From contig JAJFBF010000043.1 in the NCBI GenBank assembly GCA_020697295.1, positions 16,684 to 80,683 of the forward strand: a stretch of 64,000 nucleotides of DNA, in the 5' to 3' direction. Numbering within the stretch: position 1 is the stretch's first letter; each line of letters begins with the position of its first letter. This document shows, piece by piece, positions 34,426 to 43,101 of this stretch. This DNA is from Moraxellaceae bacterium. GTDB lineage: Bacteria > Pseudomonadota > Gammaproteobacteria > Pseudomonadales > Moraxellaceae. Both the position numbers and the translations under genes were made by a program. The notes beneath the pieces were generated by a model. That model was given only the letters and a program-made list of their open reading frames with translations, was not told the origin of the DNA and ran no database searches.

Positions 34426-34605
34426 CCTTCGCAAGCGGGCAGGGCCCGGGACTGCGGTTCACCGCCGCTGCCCCGGGTCCGGGCCGGTACAGCCAGTCGG
34501 GCACCTGCCTGCCAACCCCGTCACTGGCAGGGTAAATCCCGCGCTTGTGCATTTGCATCCGGGCGCCATCGCATGCGAGCCTCGCGGCATCCACGTGGAG
34601 GCTTC

Positions 34606-35898
34606 ATGGATCCGCAATCCTCCCTGCGCAGCCGGCTCTGGCTGCTGCTCTCGCTCTATATCTGCCAGGGACTGCCCACCGGCGTCTTCACCCAGGCCTT
34701 GCCCGCGATCCTGCGCACCTACGAGGTGCCGCTCACCGTCATCGGCTTCAGCGGCCTGCTCGCGCTGCCCTGGGCCCTGAAATTCCTCTGGGCGCCTTTC
34801 GTGGAACGCTATTTTTCCCAGCGTTGGGGCCAGCGCCGCTCCTGGATCCTGCCCATGCAGGTCGCCGCCCTCGTCATGCTGGTCGCCATCGCCTTCTTCG
34901 ATCCCTATCGCCTGGCCGGCAACGAAGGCGTCGCGCAATTCTTCGTGTTCATGTTCCTCGTCAACCTCTTCGCCGCCACCCAGGACATCGCCACCGATGG
35001 CCTCGCCGTGCGCAGCCTCGCCTTCCACGAGCGCGGCCTCGGCAACGGCGTGCAGGTGGCCGGCTATCGCATCGGCCTCATCATCGGCGGCGGCCTCCTG
35101 CTCTATCTCATCGGCGCCTGGGACTGGCAGGCCGCCTTCCTGCTGCTGGCGGTGTTGCTGGGCCTGCTCACGCTGCCGGTGCTGCGCTTTCGCGAACCGC
35201 CGCCCCTGCGTGACGAGCCTGGCCGCGAATTGCCCTACCTGCATGTCTTCACCAGTTTTTTTGCGCGCCCCGGCCTGCGTGGCTGGCTGGTGGTGCTCAT
35301 TACCTACAAGGTGGGCGAGTCGCTGGGCTCCGCCATGGTCAAGCCCATGCTCGTCGACATGGGCCTCGACCTGAAGCAGATCGGCCTGATGGTAAGCATC
35401 GTGGGCTCGCTCGCCACCCTGGTGGGTGCCTTGCTTGGCGGCTGGCTGACCGCGCGCTGGGGCCGCTATCCGGCCATCATCGGCTTTGGCGTGCTGCAGG
35501 CCCTGGGCGTCGCCGTCTATGCCTGGCTGCCTTGGCTCCACGACCGCGGCGAGCCGGTGCCCCTGGCGTTGATCTACAGCTTCAACGCCCTCGAGCATTT
35601 CGTCAGCGGCATGGCCATGGCGGCCCTGCTCACCGCCGTCATGGACCTCGCCCGCGCCGAGCACGCCGCTGCCGATTTCACCGTCCAGGTCAGCATCCTC
35701 GCCATCTTCGGCGGCAGCTTCTACCTGGTCGCCGGCCTCGTCGCCGAGGCTCTGGGCTACACCGCCTACTTCCTGGTCTCGGCAACGCTGTCGCTGGTCC
35801 TGCTCTGGCCGGCGGCCATCTACTGCCGGCGCCTGCCCTGGCTGATGCCGGGCGGCCTTCCGGCAACGGCGCTTCCTGGGGAGAATGTTCGTCCCTGA
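34606..35898 (+). CDS. AmpG-like major facilitator transporter
   Basis: 430 residues and about 12 hydrophobic segments. The start SLYICQGLPTGVFTQALPAI and the TQDIATDGLAVR motif are typical of AmpG and of related RhtX/FptX siderophore importers. AmpG carries muropeptides in wall recycling; the exact cargo here is open. GGAGG lies upstream of the ATG. Its last 14 codons are part of a 76-bp duplication that continues to tusA. Confidence 0.8.
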   Translation: MDPQSSLRSRLWLLLSLYICQGLPTGVFTQALPAILRTYEVPLTVIGFSGLLALPWALKFLWAPFVERYFSQRWGQRRSWILPMQVAALVMLVAIAFFDPYRLAGNEGVAQFFVFMFLVNLFAATQDIATDGLAVRSLAFHERGLGNGVQVAGYRIGLIIGGGLLLYLIGAWDWQAAFLLLAVLLGLLTLPVLRFREPPPLRDEPGRELPYLHVFTSFFARPGLRGWLVVLITYKVGESLGSAMVKPMLVDMGLDLKQIGLMVSIVGSLATLVGALLGGWLTARWGRYPAIIGFGVLQALGVAVYAWLPWLHDRGEPVPLALIYSFNALEHFVSGMAMAALLTAVMDLARAEHAAADFTVQVSILAIFGGSFYLVAGLVAEALGYTAYFLVSATLSLVLLWPAAIYCRRLPWLMPGGLPATALPGENVRP

Positions 35899-36004
35899 AA
35901 TGCACGGGTTCAGCCCGGGCCCCTGCCACGGACTTCCGGCGACAGCGCTTTCAGGGGACAATACGCGCCCCTGAAATGCACGGGCGCTGCCCGGACCCCT
36001 GCCA
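35857..36004. repeat. 76-bp imperfect tandem duplication before tusA
   Basis: 35857-35928 matches 35933-36004 with a few changes. Both begin CTTCCGGC and contain CCCTGAAATGCACGGG and end CCCCTGCCA. The first copy codes for the end of the transporter; the second runs up to the first base of the tusA ATG. So the tusA leader was copied from the transporter's 3' end, or the reverse. Confidence 0.7.
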
Positions 36005-36246
36005 TGACCGACGACATCCGCCACCACCTCGACGCCCGCGGCCTGCGCTGCCCCGAGCCCGTGATGATGCTGCACCAGAAGGTGCGCGACATGGCCGAAG
36101 GCGAGCTGCTCGAGGTCATCGCCACCGACCCCTCCACCACCCGCGACATCCCCAAGTTCTGCCGCTTCCTCGGCCACGAACTGGTGAACCAGGACGAGCT
36201 CAAGGATGCCGGCGAATTCCGTTACGTCATCCGCAAGGGCGCCTGA
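36004..36246 (+). CDS. tusA: Sulfur carrier protein TusA
   Basis: 80 residues. The signature Cys lies in [15 protein letters not shown]. It passes persulfide sulfur from IscS to the TusBCD/E relay for 2-thiouridine in tRNA, and to other pathways. Length is equal to E. coli TusA (81). A strong terminator follows. Confidence 0.92.
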   Translation: MTDDIRHHLDARGLRCPEPVMMLHQKVRDMAEGELLEVIATDPSTTRDIPKFCRFLGHELVNQDELKDAGEFRYVIRKGA

Positions 36247-36269
36247 GCCCCTGGCGGCGTCCGCTCAAT

Positions 36270-36300
36270 AAAAAAGCCCGGCATTGGCCGGGCTTTTTTA
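36270..36300 (+). terminator. Rho-independent terminator after tusA
   Basis: Stem AGCCCGGC/GCCGGGCT with A-tract before and T-tract after; can work in both directions. A 17-base block CTTTTTTATTGAGCCTG is repeated once right after it, at 36293-36326. Confidence 0.85.
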
Positions 36301-36364
36301 TTGAGCCTGCTTTTTTATTGAACCTGCGGAAGCGGGGGCCGCTGCCTGGCGAAGCAATCGTCGC

Positions 36365-37393
36365 CTAGTGCGCCGCCACCGCACACTCCGGACTCGCCGG
36401 CGTTACCTTGCAGCGGATATTGCGCAGCAACCGCATCATGTCCGCATCATAAAGCCCCTCGGCCGCCAACTGGTCCCGCGCCTCGCGCATCAGCTGCACA
36501 TAGCGCGCCTCGTCCGCCGGCGTGATGTTCATCCACTGCGATTCGGGAATCTCCTTTTCCGCACGGCTCACAATCGCAAAGGCCTTGTCCACCTGCGTCC
36601 GCACATACGTCCGGCTTTGCTGGCCATAGCCGGCCGGGAAGCGCTTGCGGTTGATCAGCAGCGTCGCGCTGATCTGGCCCAGCGGAAAGCGATAGATCGC
36701 GCCCTTCGTGCCCACGCCCTTGTGCAGCTCCATGGGCTTGTAGAGCAGCACCGGCGCCACCAGCACATCCACCTGGTGATTGTTGAACTTGCCGGCGAAG
36801 TTGCTGAGGTCCGAAGCTACCGGCTGTGCCCCGAGACGCTGCACGATGCGGGTCTGTGCCTTGTCGAGCTCGAGCACCGCCACCTTCTTGCCGGCGGCTT
36901 TCTCCACCGAATCGATGCGACGGTCGATGACCATCACATAGGCCGGCCCCATGGGGATCACGCCGGCGACTTCATAATTGTCCGTGATCATGCGCGGCGC
37001 CAGCTTCGGATTGGCCAGGGCCTCCAGCAGCAGGCGCATATGCCGGGGCGTGGGCAGCGCGCCCACGGAATCGATGCTGCCCACGAAAGGCGAGAACTGG
37101 CGGGCGCGGATGGTGGTGATGGCGACGCCGTCGCAGTGGCCGGCCTTGAAGTCCTCGGCGGCGACGCGCTCGTCGGTATAGGCGCGCAGCTTCATGTCCA
37201 CGCCCCACTGGCCGGCCACCAGGGCCTGGTCGCGGGCCATGCCGAAGGCTTCACCGCGGGTGCCAAGCGGGTCATAGACGCAGAACAACACCTTCTGCAG
37301 TGCCGCCTCGGCCACCGGCGCCGCCATCAGGGCGGTGGCCGCCAGCAGGGCAGGGCGGAGGATGCGGACAAGACGCTTCATGTAATCCTTCAT
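36365..37393 (-). CDS. Putative periplasmic solute-binding protein
   Basis: 342 residues with a signal peptide cut near AEA-ALQ. The mature part, QKVLFCVYDPLGTRGEA onward, has the two-lobe plan of binding proteins (ITTIRARQFSPFVGSI; GKKVAVLELDKAQTRIVQ). It resembles the DUF6091 type of putative solute-binding proteins. No permease gene is beside it. AGGGAG precedes the ATG. Confidence 0.7.
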   Translation of the reverse strand: MKDYMKRLVRILRPALLAATALMAAPVAEAALQKVLFCVYDPLGTRGEAFGMARDQALVAGQWGVDMKLRAYTDERVAAEDFKAGHCDGVAITTIRARQFSPFVGSIDSVGALPTPRHMRLLLEALANPKLAPRMITDNYEVAGVIPMGPAYVMVIDRRIDSVEKAAGKKVAVLELDKAQTRIVQRLGAQPVASDLSNFAGKFNNHQVDVLVAPVLLYKPMELHKGVGTKGAIYRFPLGQISATLLINRKRFPAGYGQQSRTYVRTQVDKAFAIVSRAEKEIPESQWMNITPADEARYVQLMREARDQLAAEGLYDADMMRLLRNIRCKVTPASPECAVAAH

Positions 37394-37505
37394 GACAGGC
37401 TCCCTATGTTTACATTGCCCAATGTAACGATTAATCCGCGCCTCTGTACAATTATTGTCCTACAGCCTTGGAGGTACACCGCCCGGAGACAAGGCCGGGA
37501 GCACA

Positions 37506-38888
37506 TCAAGCCGCCGGAGCCGCCCCCGCACCCGCCAGCCGCCGCATCTGCTGGTTGAGCCGCCAGTTCAGCAACACTGCCGCCAGCGTCAGGCCGACCA
37601 CCAGCCCGGCCCAGAACCCGTAAGGACCATACCGTTCGCCCGTCACATACGTCAGGCCCAGCGCATAGCCCAGGGGCAGGGCGACCAGCCAGAAGGCCAC
37701 CAGCGTGATGAGCATGGGGCCACGCGTGTCATGCAGGCCGCGCAGGCTGCCCGCGGCCCCGATCTGCAGTGCATCCACGACCTGGTAGGCCGCCGCGAAC
37801 AGCAGCAGGTCGGCGGCAAGCTGGCGCACCGCGGGGTCATCGGTATAGATCGCCGTGAGCGGATAGCGCGCCAGCACGATGAAGGTGGCCGAGGCCACGG
37901 CAAAGACAGTCAGCGCGATCAGCCCGACGCGGCGCGTCAGCGCCATGCCGGCCTGGTCGCCCCGGCCAAAGGCATGGCCGGTGCGGATGGTCATGCAGAA
38001 GGCGAAGCTGAGCGGGAACATGAACACCAGCGAAGTCACCGAGAGCGCGATCTGGTGGCCGGCCACCTGTAGCTCGCCGAGCGGACTGATCAAAATGGCG
38101 ATGATGGCGAACACGCTGACTTCAAAAAACACCGCGATGCCGATGGGCAGGCCCAGGCGCAGGAAGCCGGCGAGGCGCGCTGGCTCGGGCCTGAAGGAGC
38201 CGTGCAGCAGGCGTACCGGTGCGAAGTGCTTCGATTTCAGTACATAGGCGAGCAGCATCAGCAGCATCAGCCAGGAAATGATGGCGGTGGCCACGCCGCA
38301 ACCCACGCCTCCCAGCCGCGGCAGGCCCAGCTTGCCGTGGATGAGCACGTAGTTGAGCGGCACCAGCAGCACCAGGCCGGTGAGGCTGATGAGGGTGACC
38401 GGCAGCGGCCGGCCCATGCCCTCGCAATAGTTGCGCAGCACCGCGAACAGCGCGGTGGCAGGCAGGCCCCAGGCAATGGCGGCCAGGAAGCGGCCGGTGA
38501 GGTCGCGCAAATGCGCGGGTGTATCGAGCAACTCGAAGACGGGCCCGACGCGCTGCAGCAGGAGCATGCCGGCCAGGCCCAGCACCACCGCCAGCCACAG
38601 GCCCTGGTGCGCAATATGGGGAATGCCGGCATGGTCGCGGCGGCCGCGGGCGGCGGCGACCAGGGGCGTGGTCGCGAGCAGGATCCCGGTGATGAGCAGC
38701 ATCAGCGGCAGCCACAGGCTGGCGCCCAGCGCCACCGCGGCCAGGTCCAGCGGCGAGGCCTGGCCGGCCATGACCGTATCGACAAAGCCGAAGGCGGCCT
38801 GCGACAGCTGGCTGGTCAGGATGGGACCGAGCAGGAGCAGCAAGGCCTGCAGTTCCTGGCGGAAGGCGGTGGAGCGCAATGGGAACAC
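37506..38888 (-). CDS. norM: MATE-family multidrug efflux pump (NorM type)
   Basis: 460 residues, 12 hydrophobic segments. NorM landmarks: LGPILTSQLSQAAFGFVDTV in helix 1 and AGHQIALSVTSLVFMFPLS in helix 7. It exports cationic drugs with sodium or protons. The start codon at 38888 is GTG. Confidence 0.88.
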   Translation of the reverse strand: MFPLRSTAFRQELQALLLLLGPILTSQLSQAAFGFVDTVMAGQASPLDLAAVALGASLWLPLMLLITGILLATTPLVAAARGRRDHAGIPHIAHQGLWLAVVLGLAGMLLLQRVGPVFELLDTPAHLRDLTGRFLAAIAWGLPATALFAVLRNYCEGMGRPLPVTLISLTGLVLLVPLNYVLIHGKLGLPRLGGVGCGVATAIISWLMLLMLLAYVLKSKHFAPVRLLHGSFRPEPARLAGFLRLGLPIGIAVFFEVSVFAIIAILISPLGELQVAGHQIALSVTSLVFMFPLSFAFCMTIRTGHAFGRGDQAGMALTRRVGLIALTVFAVASATFIVLARYPLTAIYTDDPAVRQLAADLLLFAAAYQVVDALQIGAAGSLRGLHDTRGPMLITLVAFWLVALPLGYALGLTYVTGERYGPYGFWAGLVVGLTLAAVLLNWRLNQQMRRLAGAGAAPAA

Positions 38889-38939
38889 CTCGATCGGGCC
38901 GCGCAGTCTAGCAAACTTCCCGCCGCGCTCCTTCTCTAG

Positions 38940-38967
38940 AAAAAGGCGCGGAAATCCGCGCCTTTTT
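38940..38967 (-). terminator. Terminator of the envelope-machine operon
   Basis: Perfect hairpin GGCGCGGA / TCCGCGCC flanked by AAAAA and TTTTT, 19 bases beyond the stop of the AgmX/TonB-like gene. It separates that operon from the MATE gene. Confidence 0.88.
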
Positions 38968-38985
38968 CGTTTCCCTGATCCCGCG

Positions 38986-40041
38986 TTACTGGGACAGGAA
39001 ATTCACGTCGATCGGACCCGTCCAGGATTCGACCTCCATGGCGCCGAAGTTGAAGCCGCGGACCATCGCGATGATCTTGGCTTCCAGTTCCGGATTGTTG
39101 AGCTGGCTGGAGGCGATCGAGGCGGCCGTCACCGAGCCGTCCGGCGCCACCGTCACCTTCAGCACCACCGTGCCCTGCATGGTCGGATCATCACGCAGCG
39201 CGCGCTGGTAGAGGTTATTGACGCGGGCCGTGTAGCGGTCAAAGGCCTTGCGGATATCCTCATTGGTGCGGCGGGCCTTGCCATCCTTGCCCACGCGGCT
39301 GGCGGCGGACGCCGCCGCGGCGGCGCCGATGCTGCTCTGCACCGCCTGCAGCTTGCCACCGCCCGCGCCACCGGCAGCGCCGGCGCCGAGCAGGCCGGCC
39401 GTGCCCTTGCCACCGGCCTTGCCGCCACCATAGCCCGAGCTCATGTTGCCGGCATAGGCGCCGACAGACGAGCCCGAGCCGGTACCGGCGCGGCTGGTGA
39501 TGAGGTTGCGGCTGGTGCCGGCCTCCTCGGTGCTGGTGATGAGGCCACCGGTGCCGTTGCCGGTCTGGCCGGGCATGCCGCGCGGCGCCGCCACGGCCGA
39601 CACGTCCATGTCACGCAGGTCGGCGAGGTCGTCAAACCCGGCTTCCTGGATGGCCTGCGAGGCGCGCGCCTTGGCGGCGCTGCGCTGCAGGTCCGTGACC
39701 ACGGGCTTGGGCGCGGCCTCTTCCGCCGGCTTGGGCGCGGCTTCTTCCTTCTTGACGACGGTTTCGTCCGGCTTCACCTCTTCCTTCTTCAGCGGCTCGG
39801 CCTCTTTCGGCGGCGGAGGCGGCACTTCCTTGCGCTGCATCACCACCTTGGCGAGATGCTCCGGCACGGCTTCGGCCTGGGCACGATCGACCTTGGGGAT
39901 CTCGATGCGCGGCACAATGACCCAGATCAGGAAGGCCAGCAGCAGGAACACCGCCATCAGCGCGCGAAAGCGCGTGCTTTCCCCCGGCAGCGGATCCCAG
40001 GGCAGCGTCGGGCGGACGTAGTCGAGGATCAGGTTGCTCAT
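38986..40041 (-). CDS. AgmX/PglI C-terminal-domain (TonB-like) protein
   Basis: 351 residues. A short cytoplasmic start, one membrane helix at about 28-44, a Pro/Lys/Glu-rich periplasmic stretch (KEVPPPPPKEAEPLKKEE), a Gly/Ala/Ser-rich linker, and a C-terminal TonB-like fold (VVLKVTVAPDGSVTAASIAS, ending IDVNFLSQ). This is the AgmX/PglI type known from the gliding protein GltJ. Last gene of the operon; its ATG overlaps the ExbD stop by 4 bases. It probably carries motor force across the periplasm. Confidence 0.82.
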   Translation of the reverse strand: MSNLILDYVRPTLPWDPLPGESTRFRALMAVFLLLAFLIWVIVPRIEIPKVDRAQAEAVPEHLAKVVMQRKEVPPPPPKEAEPLKKEEVKPDETVVKKEEAAPKPAEEAAPKPVVTDLQRSAAKARASQAIQEAGFDDLADLRDMDVSAVAAPRGMPGQTGNGTGGLITSTEEAGTSRNLITSRAGTGSGSSVGAYAGNMSSGYGGGKAGGKGTAGLLGAGAAGGAGGGKLQAVQSSIGAAAAASAASRVGKDGKARRTNEDIRKAFDRYTARVNNLYQRALRDDPTMQGTVVLKVTVAPDGSVTAASIASSQLNNPELEAKIIAMVRGFNFGAMEVESWTGPIDVNFLSQ

Positions 40042-40544
40042 CGGCTGCCCTCCTTGGTCCGCATCACGGCAAAGGAGATCTTGCTGTAATCGCTGGCCGA
40101 GCAGGTGGCCATGATCTTGCGCAGCAGCGAGTAGGGAATGCCCTTGTCGCCGAGGATCATGACCTCGCGCTCGGGAATGCCCTGCTCGTTGAGCTTGGGC
40201 TGGGACTTGCTGGCGCGGTAGGCGAGTTCCTTGGCCAGGCCCGGGATCACGTCACCGTTGATCTGCAGGGCCTCCGCGGTCAGCGCCACCTTGACGCCCT
40301 GCACCACGATGTCCTTCTGGTTGACCATCACCGTGAGCACGGTTTCCTCGGCGCGCTTGTCAGCGGTCGACTTGGGCAACTCGAGCTGCTGGCTGTCCGG
40401 GATGTTGGTGACGTTCTGCGAATTCACCAGCAAGAAGAACACCAGCACCGTCAGGATGTCGATCAGCGAGGTGAGCTGGATCGTCGCCGGCTTGCGCAGG
40501 CGGTGCCGGCGCGCCATGCGCGAGAGATGCGCGGACTTGCTCAT
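40038..40544 (-). CDS. ExbD/TolR-like motor protein 2
   Basis: 168 residues, one membrane helix. The proton-path aspartate is present: IQLTSLIDILTVLVFF, D29. With the TolQ/ExbB-like gene two positions upstream it should form the proton-driven stator. Its ATG overlaps the previous gene by 4 bases. Confidence 0.88.
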   Translation of the reverse strand: MSKSAHLSRMARRHRLRKPATIQLTSLIDILTVLVFFLLVNSQNVTNIPDSQQLELPKSTADKRAEETVLTVMVNQKDIVVQGVKVALTAEALQINGDVIPGLAKELAYRASKSQPKLNEQGIPEREVMILGDKGIPYSLLRKIMATCSASDYSKISFAVMRTKEGSR

Positions 40545-41047
40545 GAGGCACCTCCGGCTTCGGCGCTGGCGGGGGCGTCACCGATCCCGATGTCCGGGAA
40601 CAGCGAGGCCTTGATCCACTGGCCGTTCACTTCGCGCGGCTTGTAGCGCACGGAGTCCATGGTGTGGACCAGGGTGTCGTAGTCGGTGGTCGGCTCGAGC
40701 AGCAACGTCACTTCGGTGACCGACGGATACGAGGTCTTGACCGTGACCAGGTATTCGTTGAGTCCCTTGAAGTCGGGGCCCTGGGCGGTGGCGGCGACGA
40801 TCTTCATCGGACCGGACTGGCGGTCGGCGACCACGAACTTGTCCTTGTAGATGGAGACTTCGAGCACAAGGGGCTTGGGCGCATCCGCGCCACCCGCACC
40901 ACCGCCGGAGGGCAGGTTGACCTGCAGCTGCGACAGTTCGGTAAAGGCAGAGGTCACAAGCAGGAAGGCGAGGAGCACCACCATCAGGTTGATGAAGGTG
41001 GTCATGTCCAGGTCGGCTTCCAACTCGCGAGGTTTACGGCGCCTCAT
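40541..41047 (-). CDS. ExbD/TolR-like motor protein 1, Asp replaced by Asn
   Basis: 168 residues, one membrane helix: DLDMTTFINLMVVLLAFLL. At the place of the conserved proton-binding Asp stands N20 (codon AAC). The rest of the domain (VLEVSIYKDKFVV) is normal. It may be a structural partner of the second ExbD, which keeps the Asp. Confidence 0.86.
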   Translation of the reverse strand: MRRRKPRELEADLDMTTFINLMVVLLAFLLVTSAFTELSQLQVNLPSGGGAGGADAPKPLVLEVSIYKDKFVVADRQSGPMKIVAATAQGPDFKGLNEYLVTVKTSYPSVTEVTLLLEPTTDYDTLVHTMDSVRYKPREVNGQWIKASLFPDIGIGDAPASAEAGGAS

Positions 41048-41081
41048 GAGGATTTACTCCGGAAAGCTTGGTGGGGGTGCC

Positions 41082-41735
41082 TCACTGCTGCGGGGTCTGC
41101 TGCGAACCCAGCTGGCGGACCATGTTCTGGAACTTGATCGAGGCGGCTTCCAGCGATTCCACGGCCTGACCCGTCTTGGACTGCAGCAGCGAGAACATCA
41201 CCAGCATCGGAATCGCGGCAATGAGGCCGAACGCCGTACAGTTCATGGCTTCGCCGACGGCGGCGGAGAGCAGGTTGGCTTTTTCGGCGGGGTCGGCGGA
41301 GGCCACGGCGGTGAAAGCGTGGATCAGGCCGATAATCGTGCCGAGCAGGCCGAGCAGGGTGGCGACGTTGGCCAGCGTGGAGAGGTAGTGCGTGCGCTTT
41401 TCCAGGCGCGGCAGCGACTCCATCAGGCCTTCTTCCATGGCCATTTCCACGTCATCCATCTTGCGCGAGGTCAGCAGGCGCGTCAGGCCGTTGGTGAGAA
41501 TGAGGCCGAGCGCGGAGTCGGACACCTTGGTCTTTTCCAGGGCGGTCTTGAGCTGGCCCTTGGACACCAGTGCGAAGGTCTCGCCCCACAGCGCCTTGTT
41601 CACCTTCTCGACCTTGGACAGGTAGAGCCAGCGCTCGATGCTGATGGCGATGCCGGCGACGAGGGTGAGCAGGATGGGGTACATCCACACGCCACCTTCC
41701 TGCATGAAGGACGCAAAAGACTGAAACATATTCAT
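41082..41735 (-). CDS. MotA/TolQ/ExbB-like proton channel protein
   Basis: 217 residues. A membrane helix near the start, a cytoplasmic part (WLYLSKVEKVNKALW...), then two helices with the family core LANVATLLGLLGTIIGLIHAF and GEAMNCTAFGLIAAIPMLV. AGGAG precedes the ATG at 41735. It is the channel subunit for the two ExbD-like proteins downstream. Confidence 0.9.
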   Translation of the reverse strand: MNMFQSFASFMQEGGVWMYPILLTLVAGIAISIERWLYLSKVEKVNKALWGETFALVSKGQLKTALEKTKVSDSALGLILTNGLTRLLTSRKMDDVEMAMEEGLMESLPRLEKRTHYLSTLANVATLLGLLGTIIGLIHAFTAVASADPAEKANLLSAAVGEAMNCTAFGLIAAIPMLVMFSLLQSKTGQAVESLEAASIKFQNMVRQLGSQQTPQQ

Positions 41736-41852
41736 CGGGGACTCCTGTTTATTGTTCTGGCTACGTTGCCCAGGTTGTAAGTGCAAAACCGGACGGCAGT
41801 TAGGTGGAGGATCATGCAGCGCCTGCCGCCATCGGCATGATCCGGTTAAGGG

Positions 41853-42176
41853 TTACTGTTCGCCGAGCCTTCGTTGCAGCTCGATTTCGCGGCGCAGGAT
41901 CTCCGGATCCAGGGGCTGCAGGGTTTCGCGCAGGATGGAGGTGGTGACCTCCTTCTTCGGCAGGCGCGAGGGCTTGTCTTTCCAGGGCACCACGTTGAAG
42001 ACCGTGGGCGCTTCCTGCGAACCGATCACGTCGATGCGCGCCGCGCTGGCCGGGGCCTCGCTCGCGGTTTCAGGGGCGGCGGTCGCCGGCTTCTTGGCGG
42101 TCGTGGCGGCCGGGGCCGCGACGGCAACGCCGCCCGCCAGCAGCACCAACAGGCCCACACTCAGTTTCTTGATCAT
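41853..42176 (-). CDS. Small exported protein of the envelope-machine operon
   Basis: 107 residues. Signal peptide to about VAVAAPA, an Ala/Pro/Thr-rich stretch, then VFNVVPWKDKPSRLPKKEV and a C-terminal helix with PEILRREIELQRRLGE. No family known to me. Its ATG overlaps the TPR gene stop by 4 bases. Confidence 0.65.
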   Translation of the reverse strand: MIKKLSVGLLVLLAGGVAVAAPAATTAKKPATAAPETASEAPASAARIDVIGSQEAPTVFNVVPWKDKPSRLPKKEVTTSILRETLQPLDPEILRREIELQRRLGEQ

Positions 42177-43093
42177 GATGCGCTCTTCTCCTCGGCGGCT
42201 GCCGCCGGCGCGGGCGCGGGGCCCGTGCTGCCGGGCGCGGCGGGGGCGGCCGGTGTGGGCGGTGTCGCGTCGGTCGCCGGCGCGGCATCGCCTTCATCTT
42301 CAGCCACCGGCTGCGGCGCGGGCGCCGGCCGGGGCGGGGCCTTGTACACGCCGGTGCGCTTCTGCAAATCGACGATCCAGTTGGCGACGGCCGGGTCCGG
42401 CTTCGATTGCAGGCCCTGGTAGCGCTCGTAGTGGGTCAGGGCCAGCGGCAGGTCCTGCAGGTACAGGTCGGCCAGCACACCGAGGTTGAAATGGGCGCGG
42501 GCATAGCCGGGGTCGAGGACGAGGGCGGCTTCATACGCCGCCCGGGCATCCGGGAACTTGCCTTGCTGGCGCAGCGCGATGCCCAGCAGGTTTTGCGCAT
42601 AGGGGCTGCGCGGGCTGGCCTTGATCGCGGCGCGCAACGCCGTCTCGGCGTCGGCGTATTTTTCCTGGCGCAGCAGGATCAGCCCCTGGTTGAGCAGGGG
42701 GCCGGCAAACTGCGGGGTTTTCGCGCCAATGCCGCGGAACAGCGCCAGGGCCTCGGCGTCGTTGCCGGCCTGCGTCAGCCCGATGGCGCGGGCGTAATCA
42801 GGGGCGATGGCCATGGCTGCCTGCTGCTTGACGGGGTCGACCGTCACCTTGGGCGCGCTGGAGGTGTCGCGGGTGGCGCTGGTGGTGCCGGCGACCTCGG
42901 TCTTGGTCTTGCGCTGGATGTTCCCGGCGGCCATGCGCTCGCGCAGCTGCGCCACGAGGTCGGGCTCGTTGCTTTCGGGCCCGCTGCTGGCCGTGTCGGC
43001 GGCCGGGCGCTTGGGTGCGCTGCTGCAGGCGCCCAGCAGCAGGACCAGGGAGACGGCCACGACGGCCTGGCGACGGGGGAGGTAAATGCTCAT
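42173..43093 (-). CDS. TPR lipoprotein of the envelope-machine operon
   Basis: 306 residues. The signal peptide has lipobox LLGAC. Three to four TPR motifs occupy about 95-235 (QNLLGIALRQQGKFPDARAA and similar), followed by a Pro/Ala-rich tail. Similar in plan to TPR proteins of Agl-Glt machines. It starts 8 bases after the 975-residue TPR gene. Confidence 0.78.
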   Translation of the reverse strand: MSIYLPRRQAVVAVSLVLLLGACSSAPKRPAADTASSGPESNEPDLVAQLRERMAAGNIQRKTKTEVAGTTSATRDTSSAPKVTVDPVKQQAAMAIAPDYARAIGLTQAGNDAEALALFRGIGAKTPQFAGPLLNQGLILLRQEKYADAETALRAAIKASPRSPYAQNLLGIALRQQGKFPDARAAYEAALVLDPGYARAHFNLGVLADLYLQDLPLALTHYERYQGLQSKPDPAVANWIVDLQKRTGVYKAPPRPAPAPQPVAEDEGDAAPATDATPPTPAAPAAPGSTGPAPAPAAAAEEKSAS

Positions 43094-43101
43094 GCGCGGC
43101 C

